Positions 59,467 through 64,000 of a stretch of DNA of 64,000 nucleotides are shown in pieces (position 1 is the stretch's first letter; every line of letters starts with the position of its first letter). The stretch spans positions 100,958 through 164,957 of the forward strand of contig CANJJE010000006.1 of the NCBI GenBank assembly GCA_947474755.1, given 5' to 3'. The position numbers and the translations under genes are program-made. Below the pieces are notes generated by a model. The model was not told the origin of the DNA. It did no database searches and worked only from the letters and a program-made list of their open reading frames with translations. This stretch comes from Burkholderiales bacterium (GTDB taxonomy: Bacteria; Pseudomonadota; Gammaproteobacteria; Burkholderiales; Burkholderiaceae_C).

Positions 59467-59991
59467 TCAGCGTATCGTGTAGCCGCGGCCGTCCATGCAG
59501 GCTTCGGTCGCACGGTTGAACACGCTGCTGTCGGCCATCGCGTTCTGCTGGGTCGTGGCCCAGCGATTGCACTCCTGACGGTCAGCTTCGAGTTGCTGCG
59601 CACTCTGACCATTGCGCGGGTAAATGATCGGCTCGGGTGGCGCCTTGGCCACCGGCTCCTGGCGCGGCACTTCGCGGTAGACGGGTGCCGGAACCTCGCG
59701 GTAAACCACCATGGGCGGGTCCACGTACACATAGCTCGGATAAGCCGGCACGATCACGCTGGAGTAGAGCGGCGCTCCATAGCCGTAGTTGTAGCTATAG
59801 CCGTAGCGCGATCCGGCCAGCCAGCCCAGCCCGACACCCAGGCCCAGCCCGATGCCGACGGTGCCCCAGCCCGGACCGTGACCGCCACGGTATCCGCCTC
59901 GCCCATGCGCTTGCGCGTCTGTCGGGGCCACGGCGACAGCCAACACGACCGCCGCCAGAGCTGCGGTGCAGCAATGTGTCAAGGTCTTCAT
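59467..59991 (-). CDS. Secreted glycine/tyrosine-rich protein of unknown function
   Basis: 174 residues from the ATG at 59991, with a signal peptide (CCTAALAAVVLAVAVAPTDAQA). A Gly-rich stretch (VGIGLGLGVGLGWLAGSRYG) and Tyr-rich YSYNYGYGAPLYS follow. The repeated REVPAPVYREVPRQEP is next, then a C-terminal region with two Cys (DRQECNRWATTQ and ACMDGRGY). Similar proteins occur in many Burkholderiales. The next gene on the plus strand is divergent across 285 bases in which no clear promoter was identified. Confidence 0.75.
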   Translation of the reverse strand: MKTLTHCCTAALAAVVLAVAVAPTDAQAHGRGGYRGGHGPGWGTVGIGLGLGVGLGWLAGSRYGYSYNYGYGAPLYSSVIVPAYPSYVYVDPPMVVYREVPAPVYREVPRQEPVAKAPPEPIIYPRNGQSAQQLEADRQECNRWATTQQNAMADSSVFNRATEACMDGRGYTIR

Positions 59992-60222
59992 GAGTGATTC
60001 CTTCGCGAGGTGGATAACTCTTGTGCAAGCATAGATCGACGAGTGTCTGTGCTGTTCCCGACGCTGTGTAAAGCTGAGTGAATTTGGATGTCGGTGAGCG
60101 GGGTTGGCCAGGCGATTCGTGACAGTCGGCGTGCTGGCGGTGATCCTGCGTAACCAGGCAGGCATCCGCGCGAAAACTCCCACCGCCCATGGGTTTCGCC
60201 CAGGGTCGTAGCATGAGTGTGA

Positions 60223-61344
<1,122 letters not shown>

Positions 61345-61387
61345 GCGCAGCCGAACTCATGTGCTCGTTGCCGAGGGAGATGGGCCA

Positions 61388-61510
61388 CCGGCTCCGCTCA
61401 CGTCTCGCAGGCCTGGGAGACGCTCAAATGCTGCGTCGAGTCGATGTCTGGAGCGAAGCAAAGGAGGACGGCCCAGTCTTTTCCAGCTCGGTGGACATGA
61501 GCGGACGACT
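61388..61510. repeat. Diverged third copy of the dispersed repeat
   Basis: CCACCGGCTCCGCTCA here resembles 49464-49480. GGAGCGAAGCAAAGGAGGAC at 61451-61470 resembles 49721-49740. The copy lies after the adenine deaminase stop and contains no gene. Confidence 0.55.
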
Positions 61511-61538
61511 GCGGATTGGCGAAGCACTGACCGGCGAC

Positions 61539-61913
61539 TCACAAAGAATCGCTGTAAGCCGCCGTGACCACCGTCCCTGTGGGTCCGACATGCAGATCGC
61601 AGCCCCGTTTGCTGGGCACTTGCGGCGCCAACTGCGGCAACTTCAATAAGACGCGCCCTTCGCCGCCTGGCACTACGTCGTAGCCGCGTGCCGTGGCCTG
61701 GGCTTGTGCGTCTGCCAGCGGAGAGCCGGCCGCCAGTGAGGCGCAGAAGCTCTGTATCTCGCGTGAGGCGGCGAAGTACGGCAAAAAGCCGATGGCCACG
61801 CCCATCAGCATCAGAAGTGCCATGCCACCGAAGATCCAGCGTCGGATCGATCTGCGCCGGGCTTCGTTGAGGCCGAAGAGCTGGGCGGATGATGTTTTGG
61901 GTGTGTTGTCCAT
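61539..61913 (-). CDS. Membrane-anchored protein of unknown function
   Basis: 124 residues from the ATG at 61913 (MDNTPKTSSAQLFGLNEARR). One helix near residues 28-50 (IFGGMALLMLMGVAIGFLPY) is followed by a small soluble domain with two Cys (IQSFCASLAAG and SKRGCDLHVG), probably periplasmic. It lies 11 bases downstream of the puuD remnant on the same strand and may once have been cotranscribed with it. Not otherwise recognised. Confidence 0.6.
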   Translation of the reverse strand: MDNTPKTSSAQLFGLNEARRRSIRRWIFGGMALLMLMGVAIGFLPYFAASREIQSFCASLAAGSPLADAQAQATARGYDVVPGGEGRVLLKLPQLAPQVPSKRGCDLHVGPTGTVVTAAYSDSL

Positions 61914-61924
61914 GCCACCGATTT

Positions 61925-62865
61925 TCAGCCCCCCGTCGCCCGCGCCTCGAACCAGCGGCACAACAGCGCTCGCTCGTTGTCAATGATCTGCAAGGCGTTG
62001 TTCATTGGCAGCTGCTTCAGTACCAGCGTCGGCTGATGGATCGCCAAGGCCTGTTGCGCGATCAGTGCTGCCGTGTCCAGCGCGACGCCCTTGCTCTGCA
62101 CCACGGCGTTGTGTCAAGTCAGACAACGCTGCTCGACCACCGATTGCACCTGTGCCAACCTCAGTGGCGCAGCCGAGCTGGCCTGCGGATGGTTTGGCGC
62201 TGGCCGCAGCCAGGTGCGGTGCCGACCATCAGCGCGGCGGCCACTGCACTTGCCTGCTTCGCACCAGCGCACGCTGCCTTGTGGGGAAGCTGTGGCGGAT
62301 TAGCGCACCCGTGGGCCTCAGGAGCGCCGGGACTGCAGCCTTGTGCCGAATCGACCGGCCTTCAATCACGCAATCACCTTGCGCTGGCTCGTCTGATCCA
62401 GACGAAGACGTTGGCACTCATGGTGGTTCCCATCGCGGCGACGACGATCAAGAACGCAGTGCGTCGTAAGCGAGCCAGATCACCGCGAGCAGTACGTTTG
62501 CCAACACAACTGCTGGGGCCGATCACACGTACGCGCCAGGATCGTTTGGAATGGTGCTCGCCTGCAAGAGATCCGGCAGTGTGAACAGGCCGGATCCGAT
62601 CAACCAAGTCGCATCGCTTTCCCATTGGAACCAGTGCAGCTTCGCGGGCGCGACCCTGCACTTCTGTGGGCGGTGGAAGCCGCCGCCGTGCACCGCCCGC
62701 AGCGCGCGGGGCACAACGCGCCGTTGCGACGCCTCATCTGTTGGTGGGATCAGGCTGCTGTCCAGGAACTCGAATTGAAACGACGACCAGATTCACGCGT
62801 TGGCGCACCAACAAATGTGTCTGGCCCGGCAGCAGGTTTGAACAGTCGAGCAGGAAAGAGTCCAC
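61925..62865 (-). pseudogene. puuD (urate hydroxylase/oxidase, membrane plus cytochrome c domain), decayed
   Basis: Pieces of PuuD appear in order in different frames on the minus strand: SFLLDCSNLL near 62860, then SSFQFEFLDSSLIPPTDEA after a stop replacing Trp (62793-62795), VHGGGFHRPQK near 62690, LHWFQWES and LFTLPDLLQAST, NVLLAVIWLAYDAL near 62490, AAMGTTMSANVFVWI near 62430, and the cytochrome c end (HNAVVQSKGVALDTAALIAQ, then LKQLPMNNALQIID). The haem motif reads Cys-Leu-Thr-stop-His: TGA at 62114-62116 stands where Cys belongs. About 940 bases remain, shorter than an intact gene. Intact PuuD oxidises urate to 5-hydroxyisourate. Confidence 0.85.
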
Positions 62866-63243
62866 CCAGCGGAAGAAGGTGAGTGCGCAACGATGGTTCG
62901 TCAATGCGCGCGGCGTACGGAACTAATCGAGCTTAAGGCGGGTCAGCGATGAGGATCGGGGCCTGCTCGATTGGCCTCATGGCATGTTCAAGGGCCTGGT
63001 AGCGAGTCAATTCGTTTCAGTCGCAGCAAGGCCAAGGCGGGACATCTCATTGAGGCTTACAAGTGCATCCATTCTGGAGGTCTCGTTGTGGTCTTGGTCC
63101 GCCGCCACTGTGATTCGATACGGCTGGTCGCATCCACCAACAGCGCTCAGAACTCGATCAGAAAGCCCCGATTCCTCTTGCCGCCGACGCGCCGATTGTG
63201 TTACGGTCTGAGGCTTCACTTTAACCACTCCCTGGAGACATAA
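62866..63243. other. 378 bases with no recognised gene
   Basis: Small open frames exist on both strands but none has a recognisable family, start site and composition. It may hold the former puuD promoter and decayed sequence, plus the ethD promoter. A ribosome-site-like TGGAGA lies just before ethD. Confidence 0.5.
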
Positions 63244-63564
63244 ATGGTCACTCAATTGGTCCTGCTTACCCGCCGCTCGGACATGAGCTTCGAACAGTTC
63301 AGCACCTACTGGAAGAACGTGCACGCGCCTATCGGCGGGAAGATGCCTGAAGTCATCAAGTACGTCCAATACCACGGTGGCGTGGCACCCGCCAACGGCG
63401 CGCCAGCCTACGACGGCGTTGCCCTGCTTCAGTTCGCCGACATGGGCGCACTGCAACGCTCGTGGGGCAGCCCTGAAGGCCAGGCGACTGCCGCCGACAT
63501 CCCGAACTTCCTGGACGGTTCGAAGATCGTGATGCTGTTCAACGAAGAGCACCAGATCGTCTAA
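63244..63564 (+). CDS. EthD family protein
   Basis: 106 residues, the normal length. EthD features: VTQLVLLTRRSDMSFEQFST, then YWKNVHAPIGGKMPEV and QYHGGVAP. These dimeric alpha-beta barrel proteins include the ether-degradation protein EthD, but most members have unknown roles. It stands alone, followed by a strong hairpin. Confidence 0.88.
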   Translation: MVTQLVLLTRRSDMSFEQFSTYWKNVHAPIGGKMPEVIKYVQYHGGVAPANGAPAYDGVALLQFADMGALQRSWGSPEGQATAADIPNFLDGSKIVMLFNEEHQIV

Positions 63565-63596
63565 CCTGGCCTCTTTAGGTCGGCGCGGGGCCACCC

Positions 63597-63641
63597 GCGT
63601 CGATGGCGGGATGTCCAACTTGGCACATCCCGCCGACGCGG
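63597..63641. terminator. Strong bidirectional hairpin after ethD
   Basis: Perfect 10-bp stem GGCGGGATGT (63605-63614) with ACATCCCGCC (63625-63634) and a 10-base loop, extended by CGCGTCG/CGACGCG with a 3-base bulge. There is no T-run, so it may act as a terminator only in part or as an mRNA-stabilising structure. Confidence 0.55.
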
Positions 63642-63851
63642 CTGCTCAGTGACATCCACTGGCCATAGCGCCCCGTCAAAGCCGCGCAGTAAACGACCGC
63701 GCACCTGGTTGGCGACATTGCAGCTGCCACGGTCAAGGCGACAGCGGACCAGCACACCACGGCCGTTGAAGCTGCCATCAGGCAACCAACGCTCTGCCGC
63801 GATCAGATCGACCCATTCCCCACCGGTCAACCGCACCGGAATTGAACTGAC
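63642..63851 (-). other. Possible gene remnant truncated by the IS element
   Basis: On the minus strand an open frame crosses this interval (IPVRLTGGEWVDLIAAERWL, then RLLRGFDGALWPVDVTEQ) and begins inside the IS end. It has coding-like composition but no family was recognised. It may be the end of a gene cut by the IS insertion, or fortuitous. Confidence 0.25.
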
Positions 63852-64000
63852 TGAACCGCCCCGCATTTCGCGGAGGCCCGTTGGGTTAAGTCAGGCTGCC
63901 ACCTCGGCGGCTTGACTGGCGAGTTGCCGGTAGTAGTTTGCCTCGGCCTCGGCGGGTGGGATGTAGCCGATGGGTTCGAGCAGTCTGTGGTTGTTGAACC
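63852..64000 (-). mobile_element. IS3-family insertion sequence, one end and the transposase C-terminus, partial
   Basis: The minus strand encodes the end of an IS3-type transposase from the window edge to a stop at 63891-63893 (NNHRLLEPIGYIPPAEAEAN, then YYRQLASQAAEVAA). The element's likely terminal repeat starts at 63852 (TGAACCGCCCCGCATTTCGC). The rest lies beyond the window. Confidence 0.8.

Noticed and set aside
61889..62584. Plus-strand open frame across the puuD remnant
   Set aside because: The minus strand carries ordered PuuD segments; the plus frame has no family match.
63838..63851. 14 bases (GGAATTGAACTGAC) next to the IS end also occur, inverted, at the junction near 29500
   Set aside because: Several matches of this length are expected by chance in a 64-kb window, and the surrounding sequence does not match.

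Overview
This is high-GC, gene-dense chromosomal DNA from a betaproteobacterium. It is most likely a Burkholderiales member of the Methylibium/Rubrivivax/Leptothrix type. That placement is inferred from the exosortase-B/EpsDEFG exopolysaccharide (EPS) locus, the HIT-DUF971-ubiE and ubiJ-ubiB-fmdB-DUF502-aspS gene orders, and the large FAD/4Fe-4S oxidoreductase at the left edge. No rRNA, tRNA, CRISPR array or prophage was recognised.

Layout. (1) 1-5780, core: the end of an FAD/Fe-S oxidoreductase, a secreted PEP-CTERM protein with a strong terminator, then HIT, DUF971 and ubiE. (2) 5965-29239, EPS locus, left arm: lipoprotein PPIase EpsD, outer-membrane exporter EpsE, chain-length protein EpsF, tyrosine-kinase-like EpsG, exosortase B, EpsI, a Wzx-like flippase, a Wzy-like polymerase, glycosyltransferases, methyltransferases, a GMC oxidoreductase and an aldo/keto reductase. 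On the minus strand follow a fused double glycosyltransferase, a small membrane protein and a secreted parallel beta-helix protein. (3) 29336-35293, accessory island: a deleted copy of a hydrolase gene, two Fic-domain genes (one fused to an AbiEi-like N-terminus), a VapB antitoxin with a broken VapC, a DUF3592 protein, the intact hydrolase, and an MNT/HEPN pair. (4) 35318-44001, EPS locus, right arm, minus strand: initiating phosphotransferase, EpsL-type beta-barrel, galE, gmd, fcl, manC and ugd. (5) 44173-49361, core: ubiJ, ubiB, fmdB-like, DUF502, aspS. (6) 49393-49882, a gene-free nested inverted-repeat element. (7) 49949-59451: minCDE, a Phd/CcdB toxin-antitoxin pair, nudB, a phosphodiesterase-type nuclease, clsB, a DNA exonuclease/DNA ligase pair, and gor. 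(8) 59467-64000: a glycine-rich secreted protein, adenine deaminase, a membrane-anchored protein, a decayed puuD, an EthD protein, and the end of an IS3-family element.

How the genes work together. The two EPS arms form a Wzx/Wzy system. Lipid-linked synthesis starts with the WcaJ-type enzyme and the glycosyltransferases extend the unit. The donors predicted from the right arm are GDP-mannose, GDP-L-fucose, UDP-galactose and UDP-glucuronate. Modifying enzymes, flippase, polymerase, EpsF/EpsG length control and the EpsE/EpsL outer-membrane path complete it. Exosortase B with EpsI would process PEP-CTERM proteins such as the one at 3490.

Main points of interest. The EPS locus sits between ubiE and ubiJ, which are usually close neighbours in this order. 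It is itself split by an island of toxin-like genes. That island holds an AbiEi-like/Fic fusion and is flanked by a 46-bp direct repeat. A CcdB-type toxin is paired with a Phd-type antitoxin. A urate-oxidation gene (puuD) beside adenine deaminase is in visible decay, with one stop codon replacing a haem-binding cysteine.
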